From contig NZ_CP015225.1 in the NCBI RefSeq assembly GCF_001623525.1, positions 6,770,501 through 6,834,500 of the forward strand: DNA of 64,000 nt, in the 5' to 3' direction. Positions 28,579 through 38,096 of the stretch are shown here, in pieces. Origin of the DNA: Pseudomonas fluorescens (GTDB lineage Bacteria; Pseudomonadota; Gammaproteobacteria; Pseudomonadales; Pseudomonadaceae). A program made the translations under genes and the position numbers. The notes under the pieces were generated by a model, which was given only the letters and a program-made list of their open reading frames with translations, made no database searches and was not told where the DNA came from. Position 1 is the first letter of the stretch, and each line of letters opens with the position of its first letter.

Positions 28579-29469
28579 ATGTTGCTGACCCGTCATCTCG
28601 ATGCCAACGCGGCGCTGGTTTCGCTGATCGAACCCTTGGCGACCCGTGACGGCTTTATTCCTACGCGCCTGCCTGGCGTGCAAGTGCTGCGGTGCAGCCA
28701 GGACATCGCCCGTGGCCCGCAGCTCTACGAGCCGAGCCTGGTGATCATCGCCCAAGGCAGCAAGCTGGCGTACCTGGGACCGCGTACGCTGGAGTACGGC
28801 GCCGGGCATTACTTGATCCAGGCGTTGCCGGTGCCGTTCGAATGTGAAACCTACGCCATGCCCGATGCTCCGTTGCTCGGGATTTCGGTTGCGATCGATC
28901 GGGCGCTGTTGGGCGAGCTGGTGCTGGCCATGGGATTGATGCCGGGGCGAAGCCTCGCGGCCCAGACGCCGGAGTCCATGACCAGCGCCGTGCTCGATGG
29001 CGCCATGCGCGGATGCGTCGAACGCCTGTTGCAGTGCTTGCACGACCCACTGGAATGCCAGGTCATGGGGCAGGCGCGGCTGCGGGAGTTGCTGTTCGTC
29101 GCGTTGCGCGGGCCCCAGGCCGATGTGCTGCGGGCGCTGGTGGAGCAGCAAGGCCAATTCGCCCGGATTGCCGCGGCCCTGAGCCATTTGCATACGCACT
29201 TCACCGAGCCGCTGAACGTCGAGACATTGGCCAGTTGCGCGAACATGAGCGCTTCGACCTTCCATGAGCATTTCAAGCGCAGCACCTTGCTGTCGCCCGT
29301 GCAGTACCTCAAGCGTCTGCGCCTGCTCAAGGCTCAACGATTGCTTCTCAGCGAAGGCTTGGGCGTGGCCCAGGTCGCGCATCAGGTGGGGTATCAGAGT
29401 TCGTCGCAGTTCAGCCGGGAGTACAAGCGCTATTTTGAGCGCAACCCCGGGGAAGAGCGCGCCGCCTGA
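28579..29469 (+). CDS. AraC family regulator, AraC_N type
   Basis: A 296-residue regulator. The N-terminal domain (GVQVLRCSQDIARGPQLYEPSLVIIAQGSK) is of the AraC_N type. The C-terminal double HTH begins near residue 195 (LNVETLASCANMSASTFHEHFKRST, then GVAQVAHQVGYQSSSQFSREYKRYF). It is divergent from the alcohol dehydrogenase across a 185-bp gap, a common arrangement for regulator and target. In the family, such regulators often activate the neighbouring dehydrogenase under aldehyde stress. Confidence 0.88.
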   Translation: MLLTRHLDANAALVSLIEPLATRDGFIPTRLPGVQVLRCSQDIARGPQLYEPSLVIIAQGSKLAYLGPRTLEYGAGHYLIQALPVPFECETYAMPDAPLLGISVAIDRALLGELVLAMGLMPGRSLAAQTPESMTSAVLDGAMRGCVERLLQCLHDPLECQVMGQARLRELLFVALRGPQADVLRALVEQQGQFARIAAALSHLHTHFTEPLNVETLASCANMSASTFHEHFKRSTLLSPVQYLKRLRLLKAQRLLLSEGLGVAQVAHQVGYQSSSQFSREYKRYFERNPGEERAA

Positions 29470-29539
29470 TTCACTGCAGATCCCACATTTTGGACTGCGG
29501 TGTTGCTTGGATGGCAGGCAACAAAAAGGCCCCCATTGT

Positions 29540-29742
29540 GGGTAATGCTGTTCACTTAAGGCAGTCGACAAACCCGTGGCGAGGGAGCTTGCTCCCGCTG
29601 GGCTGCGAAGCGGCCCCAAAACCTGCCAAATACGGAGCATCAGACACACCGCACCCGCCGGTTTACGACTGCTTCGCAGCCGAGCGGGAGCAAGCTCCCT
29701 CGCCACAGGTCCATCATTTTTCTTAAGTGAACAGCATTACCC
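29540..29742. repeat. REPIN enclosed by a perfect 21-bp inverted repeat
   Basis: The outer arms, 29540-29560 (GGGTAATGCTGTTCAC onward) and 29722-29742, are perfect inverted copies of 21 bp. Inside is a REPIN of the first family (29576-29706). The 306-bp gap between the AraC gene and ETF-QO holds only this structure; the two genes converge on it. The outer arms are not part of the other REPINs here. Confidence 0.88.
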
Positions 29743-29775
29743 CATTGCGGGAGCCTCGATGTTCAGCGTGTCGGC

Positions 29776-31440
29776 TTACATGTTCGGGTAAGTCGGTCCG
29801 CCCGCGCCTTCCGGCGACACCCAAGTGATGTTCTGCGAAGGGTCCTTGATGTCACAGGTCTTGCAGTGCACGCAGTTCTGGGCGTTGATCTGGAAGCGCT
29901 TCTCGCCGTCTTCCTTGGTCACCACTTCGTACACGCCGGCCGGGCAGTAGCGCTGGGCCGGTTCGTCGTACAACGGCAGGTTCTTGCTGATCGGGATGCT
30001 CGGGTCGGTCAGCTTCAGGTGGCAGGGCTGTTCTTCTTCATGGTTGGTACCGGAGATGAACACCGAGCTGAGTTTGTCGAAGCTGATCTTGCCGTCCGGT
30101 TTCGGGTAGTCGATCTTCTTGCTGTCGGCCGCCAGCTTGAGGCAGGCGTAGTCCGGCTTGTTGTCATGCAGGGTGAACGGCAGCTTGCCGCCGAAGATGT
30201 TCTGGTCGAGCCAGTTGAAGCCACCACCGATGATGGCGCCGTACTTGTGGATCGCCGCGCCGAAGTTGCGACTGGCGAACAGCTCTTCGTACAGCCAGCT
30301 GTTCTTGAAGCTGTCGACGTAGGCGGTCAGTTCATCACCGCCTTCGGATTCGGCGAACAGGCGATCAGCCACCGCCTCGGCGGCGAGCATGCCGGATTTC
30401 ATGGCGGTGTGGCTGCCCTTGATCTTGGCGAAGTTCAGGGTGCCGAGGTCGCAACCGATCAGCGCACCGCCCTTGAAGACCATTTTCGGCAGCGAATTCA
30501 GGCCACCCTTGCAGATGGCGCGGGCGCCATAGCTGACGCGCTTGCCGCCGTCCAGGTACTGCTTGAGTACCGGGTGATGCTTGAGGCGCTGGAACTCGTC
30601 GAACGGGGACAGGTAGGCATTGCTGTAGGACAGGTCGACGATCAGGCCGACCACCACCTGGTTGTTTTCCAGGTGATAAAGGAAGGAGCCGCCGGTGTTC
30701 TCGGTGCCCATGATGTCCAGCGGCCAGCCGGCGGTGTGCACCACCAGGCCGGGTTGATGCTTGGCCGGGTCGATTTCCCAGATTTCCTTCAGGCCGATGC
30801 CGTAGTGCTGGGCGTCGGCCTCGCTGTCCAGGTTGAAGCGCTTGATCAATTGCTTGCCGATGTGACCACGGCAGCCTTCGGCGAACAGCGTGTATTTGCC
30901 ACGCAGCTCCATGCCCGGGGTGTAGAGGCCTTCCTTCGGATTGCCTTCGCGGTCGACACCCAGGTCGCCGGTGATGATCCCGCGCACCACACCGTTTTCG
31001 TCGAACAGCGCTTCCTGGGCGGCGAAGCCCGGGTAGATTTCCACGCCCAGGTTCTCGGCTTGCTGGGCCAGCCAGCGGCACAGGTTGCCCAGGGAAATAA
31101 TATAGTTGCCTTCGTTGTGCATGGTCTTGGGCACGAAGAAGTCAGGGATTTTGCTCGCGGTCTCGGCGTTTTTCAGGACATAAATGTCATCGCGTTTGAC
31201 GGGCGTATTCAGCGGTGCGCCGAGTTCTTTCCAGTCCGGGAACAGTTCGTTCAGGGCACGGGGTTCGAACACCGCGCCGGAGAGAATGTGCGCACCGACT
31301 TCCGAGCCTTTTTCGACCACGCAGACGCTGATTTCCTTACCGGCTTCGGCGGCCTTCTGTTTCAGTCGGCAAGCGGCAGACAGGCCAGCGGGGCCGGCAC
31401 CGACGATGACCACGTCGAATTCCATGTATTCGCGTTCCAC
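29776..31440 (-). CDS. Electron transfer flavoprotein-ubiquinone oxidoreductase
   Basis: A 554-residue flavoprotein. It starts with VVIVGAGPAGLSAACRL (FAD) and ends in a ferredoxin-like segment with the 4Fe-4S cysteines (CPAGVYEV, then NCVHCKTCDIKDPSQNI). It passes electrons from reduced ETF to ubiquinone at the inner membrane, linking acyl-CoA dehydrogenases to respiration. The start is GTG 31440 with TAGGAGAT seven bases upstream; an internal ATG at 31425 is less well placed. It is divergent from etfBA. Confidence 0.96.
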   Translation of the reverse strand: MEREYMEFDVVIVGAGPAGLSAACRLKQKAAEAGKEISVCVVEKGSEVGAHILSGAVFEPRALNELFPDWKELGAPLNTPVKRDDIYVLKNAETASKIPDFFVPKTMHNEGNYIISLGNLCRWLAQQAENLGVEIYPGFAAQEALFDENGVVRGIITGDLGVDREGNPKEGLYTPGMELRGKYTLFAEGCRGHIGKQLIKRFNLDSEADAQHYGIGLKEIWEIDPAKHQPGLVVHTAGWPLDIMGTENTGGSFLYHLENNQVVVGLIVDLSYSNAYLSPFDEFQRLKHHPVLKQYLDGGKRVSYGARAICKGGLNSLPKMVFKGGALIGCDLGTLNFAKIKGSHTAMKSGMLAAEAVADRLFAESEGGDELTAYVDSFKNSWLYEELFASRNFGAAIHKYGAIIGGGFNWLDQNIFGGKLPFTLHDNKPDYACLKLAADSKKIDYPKPDGKISFDKLSSVFISGTNHEEEQPCHLKLTDPSIPISKNLPLYDEPAQRYCPAGVYEVVTKEDGEKRFQINAQNCVHCKTCDIKDPSQNITWVSPEGAGGPTYPNM

Positions 31441-31986
31441 AGGGCTATCTCCTACTCAAGGCTCACAGTTTTTTCTAATTGGAGGTTTGGCGTTGCATCC
31501 GTTGTTTCCTTCGCAAAAAGCGACGAAAGCGACAATGGATGAAACGCGTGTCTCTCTTAAGCGGCGCATTATATCTACACCACTCTCAGGGTCCAATACA
31601 AACGTTTGTTTGAAATTGCCGCAGCCCAGATAAATCACTGACGTACGGCTTATGACTGACCATTTTGCCGTATTGACCGGAATAGGCGTTCCGGTCAAGA
31701 TACGGGCGGTTTTGCGCTCGCCGTAGGCTGACTGTTGGTTTCAAGAGCACCTCTAAAGACAGGGCGAAGGCAGCACAAAGTGACGCATTGCGTGGTTCCG
31801 ACGCGCAGTTTACACGCCGCGATAATGAATGACTCATCGGTCATCACTGACGAATGGTCTTCACTCCCGTGAGCTGGGTCATGTGTGGTTCATGCCGGCG
31901 TTTTTAGAGGTGCCCTTGCGCCCATGAGCATCAACCGCCAGGTTCGCCTAGGCGACTTTTTTTCACCGGAGAGTAACGAGGAATCC
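31441..31986. other. Divergent ETF control region
   Basis: A 546-bp gap between the ETF-QO and EtfB starts. It contains a PsrA-like box at 31599-31612 and no convincing gene; the open frames on both strands are short and lack ribosome sites. Translation of etfB could be read in frame from 31885, but AACGAGGAATCC directly before ATG 31987 sets the true start. Promoters for both sides must lie here. Confidence 0.6.
31599..31612. promoter_or_regulatory. PsrA-like operator
   Basis: CAAAC-GTTT-GTTTG matches the known PsrA consensus (G/CAAAC-N2-4-GTTTG/C). PsrA is a fatty-acid responsive repressor reported to control etf and fad genes in P. aeruginosa. The site lies between the divergent ETF genes, where one operator could serve both. 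The psrA gene itself is not in this window. Confidence 0.65.
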
Positions 31987-32736
31987 ATGAAGGTTCTTGT
32001 AGCTGTCAAACGAGTGGTCGACTATAACGTCAAGGTTCGCGTCAAGGCGGACAACTCCGGCGTCGACCTCGCCAACGTCAAGATGTCGATGAACCCTTTC
32101 TGCGAAATCGCCGTAGAAGAAGCCGTACGCCTGAAGGAAAAAGGCGTGGCGACAGAGATCGTCGTCGTCTCCATCGGCCCGACCACCGCCCAGGAACAAC
32201 TGCGCACCGCGCTGGCACTGGGTGCCGATCGCGCCATCCTCGTCGAATCCGCCGAAGACCTGACCTCGCTGGCCGTGGCCAAGCTGCTCAAGGCCGTTGT
32301 CGACAAGGAACAGCCATCGCTGGTGATCCTCGGCAAACAAGCCATCGACAGCGACAACAACCAGACCGGCCAGATGCTCGCTGCTTTGAGCGGCTACGGT
32401 CAGGGCACGTTCGCGTCCAAGGTCGAAGTCAGCGGTGACAGCGTTGCCGTGACCCGCGAAATCGACGGCGGCGCGCAAACCGTTTCCCTGAAACTGCCGG
32501 CCATCGTCACCACCGACCTGCGTTTGAACGAGCCGCGTTATGCGTCCCTGCCAAACATCATGAAAGCCAAGAAGAAGCCGCTTGAAGTGCTGACGCCTGA
32601 CGCTTTGGGCGTTTCCACCGCCTCCACCAACAAGACCCTCAAGGTCGAAGCGCCGGCTGCACGCAGCGCGGGCATCAAGGTCAAGTCGGTGGCTGAACTG
32701 GTCGAGAAACTGAAAAACGAAGCGAAGGTGATCTGA
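31987..32736 (+). CDS. etfB: Electron transfer flavoprotein beta subunit
   Basis: A 249-residue protein starting [20 protein letters not shown]. The AMP-binding type segment and the ETF-beta signature ([28 protein letters not shown]) are present. It forms a heterodimer with EtfA and accepts electrons from acyl-CoA dehydrogenases. ATG 31987 has AACGAGGAA upstream. Two bases separate it from etfA, so the subunits are translated together. Confidence 0.97.
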   Translation: MKVLVAVKRVVDYNVKVRVKADNSGVDLANVKMSMNPFCEIAVEEAVRLKEKGVATEIVVVSIGPTTAQEQLRTALALGADRAILVESAEDLTSLAVAKLLKAVVDKEQPSLVILGKQAIDSDNNQTGQMLAALSGYGQGTFASKVEVSGDSVAVTREIDGGAQTVSLKLPAIVTTDLRLNEPRYASLPNIMKAKKKPLEVLTPDALGVSTASTNKTLKVEAPAARSAGIKVKSVAELVEKLKNEAKVI

Positions 32737-32738
32737 TC

Positions 32739-33668
32739 ATGACTATCCTCGTAATCGCCGAACACGATAACAAGGCGCTGGCTCCGGCCACGCTGAACAC
32801 TGTTGCTGCTGCCGCTAAAATCGGTGGCGACATTCACGTGCTGGTAGCTGGCCAGGGTGCTGGCGCTGTGGCTGAAGCTGCTGCGAAAATCGCGGGCGTG
32901 GCCAAAGTGCTGTCGGCCGACAACGCCGCCTACGCGCACCAACTGCCGGAAAACGTTGCGCCGCTGGTAGCCGAGCTGGGCAAGGGCTACAGCCACATCC
33001 TGGCGGCCGCCACGTCCAACGGCAAAAACATCCTGCCGCGCGTGGCTGCTGCACTGGACGTCGACCAGATCTCCGAGATCATCTCGGTCGAAAGCGCCGA
33101 CACCTTCAAGCGTCCGATCTACGCGGGCAACGCCATTGCCACCGTGCAATCGTCCGCTGCGGTCAAGGTCATCACCGTCCGCGCCACCGGTTTCGACCCG
33201 GTTGCCGCCGAAGGTGGCTCGGCTGCCGTTGAAGCGCTAGGCGCTGCCCACGACGCCGGCATCTCCAGCTTCGTCAACGAAGAACTGGCCAAGTCCGACC
33301 GTCCTGAACTGACCGCTGCCAAGATCGTCGTTTCCGGCGGCCGTGGCATGCAGAACGGCGATAACTTCAAGCACCTGTACGCCCTGGCCGACAAGCTGGG
33401 CGCGGCGGTCGGCGCTTCCCGCGCGGCGGTCGACGCAGGCTTCGTGCCCAACGACATGCAGGTCGGCCAGACCGGCAAGATCGTTGCGCCACAGCTGTAC
33501 ATCGCCGTCGGTATCTCCGGCGCGATCCAGCACCTGGCGGGCATGAAAGACTCCAAAGTGATTGTTGCGATCAACAAGGACGAAGAGGCGCCGATCTTCC
33601 AGGTAGCCGACTATGGCCTGGTGGCGGACCTGTTCGAAGCCATCCCTGAGCTGGAGAAGCTGGTCTAA
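32739..33668 (+). CDS. etfA: Electron transfer flavoprotein alpha subunit
   Basis: A 309-residue protein. The C-terminal FAD domain is clear: [58 protein letters not shown] and [18 protein letters not shown]. With EtfB it carries electrons to ETF-QO, encoded divergently. A strong terminator follows 20 bp after the stop, so the transcript is probably just etfBA. Confidence 0.97.
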   Translation: MTILVIAEHDNKALAPATLNTVAAAAKIGGDIHVLVAGQGAGAVAEAAAKIAGVAKVLSADNAAYAHQLPENVAPLVAELGKGYSHILAAATSNGKNILPRVAAALDVDQISEIISVESADTFKRPIYAGNAIATVQSSAAVKVITVRATGFDPVAAEGGSAAVEALGAAHDAGISSFVNEELAKSDRPELTAAKIVVSGGRGMQNGDNFKHLYALADKLGAAVGASRAAVDAGFVPNDMQVGQTGKIVAPQLYIAVGISGAIQHLAGMKDSKVIVAINKDEEAPIFQVADYGLVADLFEAIPELEKLV

Positions 33669-33687
33669 TCCGGCGTCTTCACTTATA

Positions 33688-33717
33688 AAGAGCCCGGCCC
33701 TTTGGCCGGGCTTTTTA
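33688..33717 (+). terminator. Rho-independent terminator after etfA
   Basis: AGCCCGGCC (33691-33699) pairs with GGCCGGGCT (33704-33712) around CTTT, followed by a T run. The stem has 9 bp, mostly GC. Confidence 0.93.
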
Positions 33718-33743
33718 TTTCTGCCTCAGAGGAGCGTATTGCC

Positions 33744-34568
33744 ATGGATCTGCGTCGTTTGGCCGGCTGGCCGTTGCTGTGGACGTTGGCGCTCGTGCCA
33801 GGCCTGTCTGTCGCCGCCGGCAAATGTGAACGACTGATCGCTACCGGTAGCCCGGATGCGCCGCCCTATCTCTGGCAGGACCCTCAAGACCCCAAGCACT
33901 TGATTGGCGCCAGTGCCGACCTGCTGGCGCACGTCGCGCAAGAACTGGGGATCAAGATCGAACTGCTGTATGCCGGCAAGCGCGCCCAGGCGTTGGACGA
34001 AGTGCGCAGCGGACGCATGGACCTGCTCACCGACGCGCCACTGACCGTTACCGGGCTTGAAGTGCTGGATTACGTTCATCCGCCCTTGCTCGAAAACGAT
34101 TACCTGGTCTGGACCCGCAAGGACTCGACGCTGGTCATCAACCAGCCCGCGGACCTTCACGGTCATCCCGGGGCCTTGTCGGAAAAGGTCCGTATGACCC
34201 AGGGATTTGGCGTCTTTGCCGAGCAGAAATTGTCCCTGGTGCGCACGCCCAACCTGACCCAGGCCTTTCAGAAACTGCTGCTGGGCGAGGTGGAATATGT
34301 CCTGGCGGGACGCTACTCGGGTCTGGCAATGGCGCAGACACTGGGGATGGCCAACGACCTGCAAGCCGCACCGCAACCGGTGGACAAACCCGGGCTGTTC
34401 CTCGCGGTTTCCCATAACTCCGCCTGCAATGACCCATGGTTACGCGGACAGCTGGCGCAAAAGATGACAGAATTGGCCGCGTCCGGTCTGACGGAGGCTG
34501 TGTTGCAGCGCAATCTCGAGCGTTGGAAAACACAGTTGCAGCCACCTGTCAGTGCCCCAAAACAGTAG
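33744..34568 (+). CDS. Periplasmic substrate-binding protein, SBP_bac_3 type
   Basis: A 274-residue protein with a signal peptide (residues 1 to about 22, WPLLWTLALVPGLSVAAGK). The mature part has the two-lobed solute-binding pattern (SPDAPPYLW, GASADLLAHVAQELGIKIELL, RSGRMDLLTDAPLT). No permease or ATPase is adjacent, so it may sense rather than transport. It precedes the DUF4398/OmpA pair by 9 bp and looks co-transcribed. GAGGAGCG upstream supports ATG 33744. Confidence 0.82.
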   Translation: MDLRRLAGWPLLWTLALVPGLSVAAGKCERLIATGSPDAPPYLWQDPQDPKHLIGASADLLAHVAQELGIKIELLYAGKRAQALDEVRSGRMDLLTDAPLTVTGLEVLDYVHPPLLENDYLVWTRKDSTLVINQPADLHGHPGALSEKVRMTQGFGVFAEQKLSLVRTPNLTQAFQKLLLGEVEYVLAGRYSGLAMAQTLGMANDLQAAPQPVDKPGLFLAVSHNSACNDPWLRGQLAQKMTELAASGLTEAVLQRNLERWKTQLQPPVSAPKQ

Positions 34569-34577
34569 GGAACATTA

Positions 34578-34937
34578 GTGACTATTCGACCTCTTTTCGC
34601 TGCCCTGGCCGTTCTGGCTCTGGCGGGCTGCGCAGCCGATCCGGCGCCGAATGAACAGATCCGCCTGACCGAACAGGCACTGGAGCAAGCGCGGGCCGTT
34701 GGCGCTACTGCCGACGAAGTGCCCGAATTGAAACTGGCTGAAGAAAAATTCGCTCGCGCCAAATCCAACATGGCCGACGAATCCTACAAGAAGGCGCGCA
34801 TGCGGGCCGAACAGGCCGAACTCGACGCCCGCCTGGCCGAAGCGAAGGTGCTGACCCTCAAGAGCCAGGAGCAACTGAACGTGCTCGACACCCGCATCAA
34901 GCGCTTGCGCAAACAGCTGAGGGAGGATGCCCAATGA
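34578..34937 (+). CDS. DUF4398 lipoprotein
   Basis: A 119-residue lipoprotein. The signal ends in the lipobox LAGC (Cys18). The rest is a long charged helix likely to form a coiled coil (EQALEQARAVGA to RIKRLRKQLRED). The start is GTG 34578. Its 3' end overlaps the OmpA-type gene by 4 bp. DUF4398 proteins regularly accompany OmpA-like proteins in pseudomonads; they probably act together at the envelope, but the function is not known. Confidence 0.85.
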   Translation: MTIRPLFAALAVLALAGCAADPAPNEQIRLTEQALEQARAVGATADEVPELKLAEEKFARAKSNMADESYKKARMRAEQAELDARLAEAKVLTLKSQEQLNVLDTRIKRLRKQLREDAQ

Positions 34938-35743
34938 AGCACTCCCACGTATTGGGCGGTCTGGTACTCGCCGGCCTGGCCAGCTTGTATGGCTGCGCCG
35001 GCCAACGCAGCGAAGCGGCGCTCGACCAGGCCAGCACCGATTTCCAGAAGGTCAAGGAAGACGCCAACGTATTGCGTGCCGCGCCCCGGGACGTGATCCG
35101 CGCTGGCGAATCCCTGGCCCGTGCCGATCGTTTGTCCAGTTACTGGGGCAGCGGCGAAGATGTGCAGCATTACGCCTACCTGAGCCAGCGCTACAGTGCG
35201 ATCGCCCGGGAGCACAGCAATCAGGTGCTCAACGAAGAGCGCGCGGCGAAGCTCGAACTGGAGCGCCAGCGCCTGCAACTGGCCCTGCGCGAATCCAAGT
35301 TGCTGAGTGTGCAGCAGCAGGGCAAATGGCTCGAAGAACAGATCATGGCGATGGCGACCACCCAGACCGATCGCGGCCTGGTGATGACCCTGGGCGACGT
35401 GCTGTTCGACACCGGCGAAGCGGAACTGAAGAACTCGGCCAACCGGGTGGTGCTCAAGATTGTGCAGTTCTTACAGCTCAATCCCAAGCGCGTGGTGCGT
35501 ATCGAGGGGTACACCGACAGCACGGGCGGCAAGCAGGAAAACCTCAAGCTGTCTCGCGATCGCGCGCAAGCGGTCGCGGATGTGCTGGTGGACCTTGGGG
35601 TTGATGAAAAGCGCATCCAGGTCGAAGGCTACGGTGATGAATACCCGGTGGACGTCAACGCTACCGAGCGTGGCCGGGCACAGAACCGTCGCGTTGAAAT
35701 TGTGTTCTCTGACGAAAAAGGCCAGCTCGGCGCCGCCCGCTAA
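34934..35743 (+). CDS. OmpA family lipoprotein
   Basis: A 269-residue lipoprotein: signal peptide ending LYGC, an N-terminal helical DUF4398-like part with predicted coiled coil (residues about 85-135), and a C-terminal OmpA peptidoglycan-binding domain (GDVLFDTGEAEL, RIEGYTDSTGGKQENLKLSRDRAQAVADVLV, GYGDEYPVDVNATERGRAQNRRVEI). The Asp in GYTD and the Arg in NRRVEI are the diaminopimelate contacts. It anchors the outer membrane to peptidoglycan. It ends at a strong terminator. Confidence 0.9.
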   Translation: MKHSHVLGGLVLAGLASLYGCAGQRSEAALDQASTDFQKVKEDANVLRAAPRDVIRAGESLARADRLSSYWGSGEDVQHYAYLSQRYSAIAREHSNQVLNEERAAKLELERQRLQLALRESKLLSVQQQGKWLEEQIMAMATTQTDRGLVMTLGDVLFDTGEAELKNSANRVVLKIVQFLQLNPKRVVRIEGYTDSTGGKQENLKLSRDRAQAVADVLVDLGVDEKRIQVEGYGDEYPVDVNATERGRAQNRRVEIVFSDEKGQLGAAR

Positions 35744-35757
35744 GGGTTGCGTCACTG

Positions 35758-35794
35758 GAAAACCCGGCCCCTGTAGAAGGCGCCGGGTTTTTTT
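35758..35794 (+). terminator. Rho-independent terminator after the OmpA-like gene
   Basis: AACCCGGC (35761-35768) pairs with GCCGGGTT (35782-35789), with further A-T pairs outside and a run of T at 35788-35794. Confidence 0.9.
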
Positions 35795-35943
35795 GGCCCT
35801 GCAATCGATGCGCGATGAGTACAGTTAGAGCTGTCACTCCACTGTACTGTCGAGTAATCTGGCAACTGTCCCAGTACACTTCTAAACTGTTCCGGTATCG
35901 TTTCCGACAAGAATAAAATGCCCGTGAAATCGAGTGCTGCGTC

Positions 35944-37386
35944 ATGACCAACCTTCTGCTCTATCAACGTATTGCTCAACAGCTGGCTGAAGACATCCGG
36001 CGCGGTGTGTATCAGCCCGGTGAACGCGTGCCTTCGGTGCGCAAGATGAGCTCGCAGCTCAACGTCAGCCATGCCACGGTGCTGCAGGCCTACGCCAACC
36101 TTGAAGACCAGGGGCTGATCCGCGCGCGGCCGCAGTCGGGCTACTACGTGCACCAGACGCCGGCCCTGACGGCACCGACGCCGGACATTGCCCGGGTCGA
36201 GCGTCCGGGGCTGGTGACGCGCAGCAGCATCATTCAGCAAGTATTGGTCGAGTCGCGCCGCGAAGGGGTGTTTCCCCTGGGCGCGGCGGTCCCGAGCGTC
36301 GACTATCTGCCTGTCCGGGCCCTGCATCAGCAATTGGCCAAGGTCACACGCTTCCACAGCCCGCGGGCGTTCAGCTACATGTTCAGCCCGGGTTTCGAGC
36401 CGTTGCGCCGCCAAGTGGCGATTCGCATGCGCGATGCCGGCGTCGTGGTGGACCCTTCCGAGGTGGTGATCACCCACGGCTGCGTCGATGCGTTGCAGAT
36501 GTCCTTGCGGGTGCTGACGCGGCCCGGGGACTTGATCGCCGCTGAGTCGCCGACCTATTACGGCTTGCTGCAACTGGCGGATCTGTTGGGCCTTAAGGTC
36601 ATCGAGATCCCCAGCGACCCGGTCACCGGTATGAGCCTGGAGGCCTTGCAGTTGGCGGCCAACCAATGGTCGATCAAGGCGCTGGTGCTGACCACGCGCC
36701 TGAGCAATCCTCTTGGCGGCACCATGCCGGAGGAGCGACAAAAGCAACTGCTGCGTCTGGCGTCGGACTTCGACATCCAGATCGTCGAGGACGATATCTA
36801 TGGCGAGTTGATGTTCGAGCAGGGGCGCACCAAGGCCCTCAAGGCCTACGACCGGCTGGACCGGGTCATCTACTGCTCGAGTTTTTCCAAGACGTTGTCG
36901 CCGGGTGTGCGCATCGGTTGGATGATCGCGGGGAAATTCCAGCAGGAAATCCAGCGGCTCCAGACCTTCAGTACGCATTCGGCGTGCAGCGTCACGCAGA
37001 TGGGCATTGCCGCGTACCTGGAAAACGGCGGCTATGACCGGCACTTGCGTTATATCCGGCAGGAGTACCGCAAGAACCTCAGTGCCTTTCAGCTGGCGGT
37101 GCAGCAGTACTTCCCCGAAGGCACGCAGATGAGCCGTCCCACTGGAGGCTTCATCCTGTGGGTCAGCCTGCCGGGGCGGGTCAATACCCAGGAGTTGCAT
37201 GTGCGGGCGTTGCAACAAGGCATCAGCATCGCGCCAGGGCTGATTTTCAGTAACACCGAGCAGTTCAACCACTGCATTCGCTTGAACTGCGGCACCCCTT
37301 GGAACCGTGAGGCAGAGCGGGCCTTGATGACCCTGGGGCTGTTGGCCACTCAATTGTGCCAGGAGACGGCCAACGGATTTCTTTAG
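35944..37386 (+). CDS. MocR-type regulator (GntR HTH plus aminotransferase domain)
   Basis: A 480-residue fusion. Residues about 5-75 form a GntR winged HTH (YQRIAQQLAEDIRRGVYQPG, VPSVRKMSSQLNVSHATVLQAY), then a fold-type I aminotransferase domain with the PLP lysine in SSFSKTLSPGVRIGW. Such proteins sense amino compounds or PLP and usually regulate transport or amino-acid catabolism. No target lies divergent here. ATG 35944 directly precedes the HTH. Its upstream gap (35795-35943) should hold promoter and operator. Confidence 0.9.
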   Translation: MTNLLLYQRIAQQLAEDIRRGVYQPGERVPSVRKMSSQLNVSHATVLQAYANLEDQGLIRARPQSGYYVHQTPALTAPTPDIARVERPGLVTRSSIIQQVLVESRREGVFPLGAAVPSVDYLPVRALHQQLAKVTRFHSPRAFSYMFSPGFEPLRRQVAIRMRDAGVVVDPSEVVITHGCVDALQMSLRVLTRPGDLIAAESPTYYGLLQLADLLGLKVIEIPSDPVTGMSLEALQLAANQWSIKALVLTTRLSNPLGGTMPEERQKQLLRLASDFDIQIVEDDIYGELMFEQGRTKALKAYDRLDRVIYCSSFSKTLSPGVRIGWMIAGKFQQEIQRLQTFSTHSACSVTQMGIAAYLENGGYDRHLRYIRQEYRKNLSAFQLAVQQYFPEGTQMSRPTGGFILWVSLPGRVNTQELHVRALQQGISIAPGLIFSNTEQFNHCIRLNCGTPWNREAERALMTLGLLATQLCQETANGFL

Positions 37387-37471
37387 ACGTCAGTGGCTTA
37401 GCTCGATGTGCTTGTCAGCGCCTCATTATCAGGCGAGCATGGGGGTCTCTGCCGTCAATGCTGTTGTATCT

Positions 37472-37948
37472 ATGAAAGTCATTGTTCCTGCTGCCTGGGT
37501 TTTGATCGGCCTGTTGAGCGTCTTCCACATGGGAGGCGTAGTCGTGGCAGCGCCGGCGCAGGAAAAACCGGCCGCCAGTGTCACGAAGGATGCGCCGAAA
37601 AAAACCACGGCGGCCAAGAAACCTTCCGCCAAGAAGGTGGCACCGGCGAAGAAAAAACGCGCGCCCATCGCCTCCAAGAGCAAATCCGCCCACGAGGTCG
37701 CCAAGACCCCATTGCCGCCGGCCAAGCTGGATTTGAGCTTGCCCCATGAGATGGTCGATCAACTGCAACCACCGGGTAAGGTGGTGCAGTTCAAGCGTGA
37801 ACCCCTCTTGCCGTCGATGTTCGGCGAGAAACCCGGGCCGTTTCAGCTCAATGGCCGTTTGTTGAGCAATGAAATGCAGCTGCCACTGCGCAACCAGGAG
37901 CGCAATGAGGTGGAAGGCGCAGCACTGGATTTCGAATTCAAGCAATAA
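37472..37948 (+). CDS. Lys/Ala/Pro-rich protein with a signal-anchor segment
   Basis: A 158-residue protein from ATG 37472; the frame is open to 37406 with another ATG at 37439, so the start is uncertain. A hydrophobic segment (VIVPAAWVLIGLLSVFHMGGVVV) is followed by a strongly basic low-complexity stretch, residues about 35-80, of KKTTAAKKPSAKK type, similar in style to histone-like AlgP tails. The C-terminal half (PHEMVDQLQPPGKVVQFK) looks folded and conserved. Function unknown. Confidence 0.6.
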   Translation: MKVIVPAAWVLIGLLSVFHMGGVVVAAPAQEKPAASVTKDAPKKTTAAKKPSAKKVAPAKKKRAPIASKSKSAHEVAKTPLPPAKLDLSLPHEMVDQLQPPGKVVQFKREPLLPSMFGEKPGPFQLNGRLLSNEMQLPLRNQERNEVEGAALDFEFKQ

Positions 37949-38096
37949 ACCTTCGACAGGCCTGCAGTTCGTTGCTGACCATTCGGTCATCCCGCCGTGG
38001 GCAAAAAAACACGCAGACGGTAATTTAAAACGAGTGTTTTAGCCGTTACTCTGTGTTCTGTTACTAACCATTACCTGTCCTGAGGATGTTGTCGTC

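Noticed and set aside
29866..31542. A 558-codon frame on the + strand
   Set aside because: Antisense to ETF-QO, whose motifs and ribosome site are clear.
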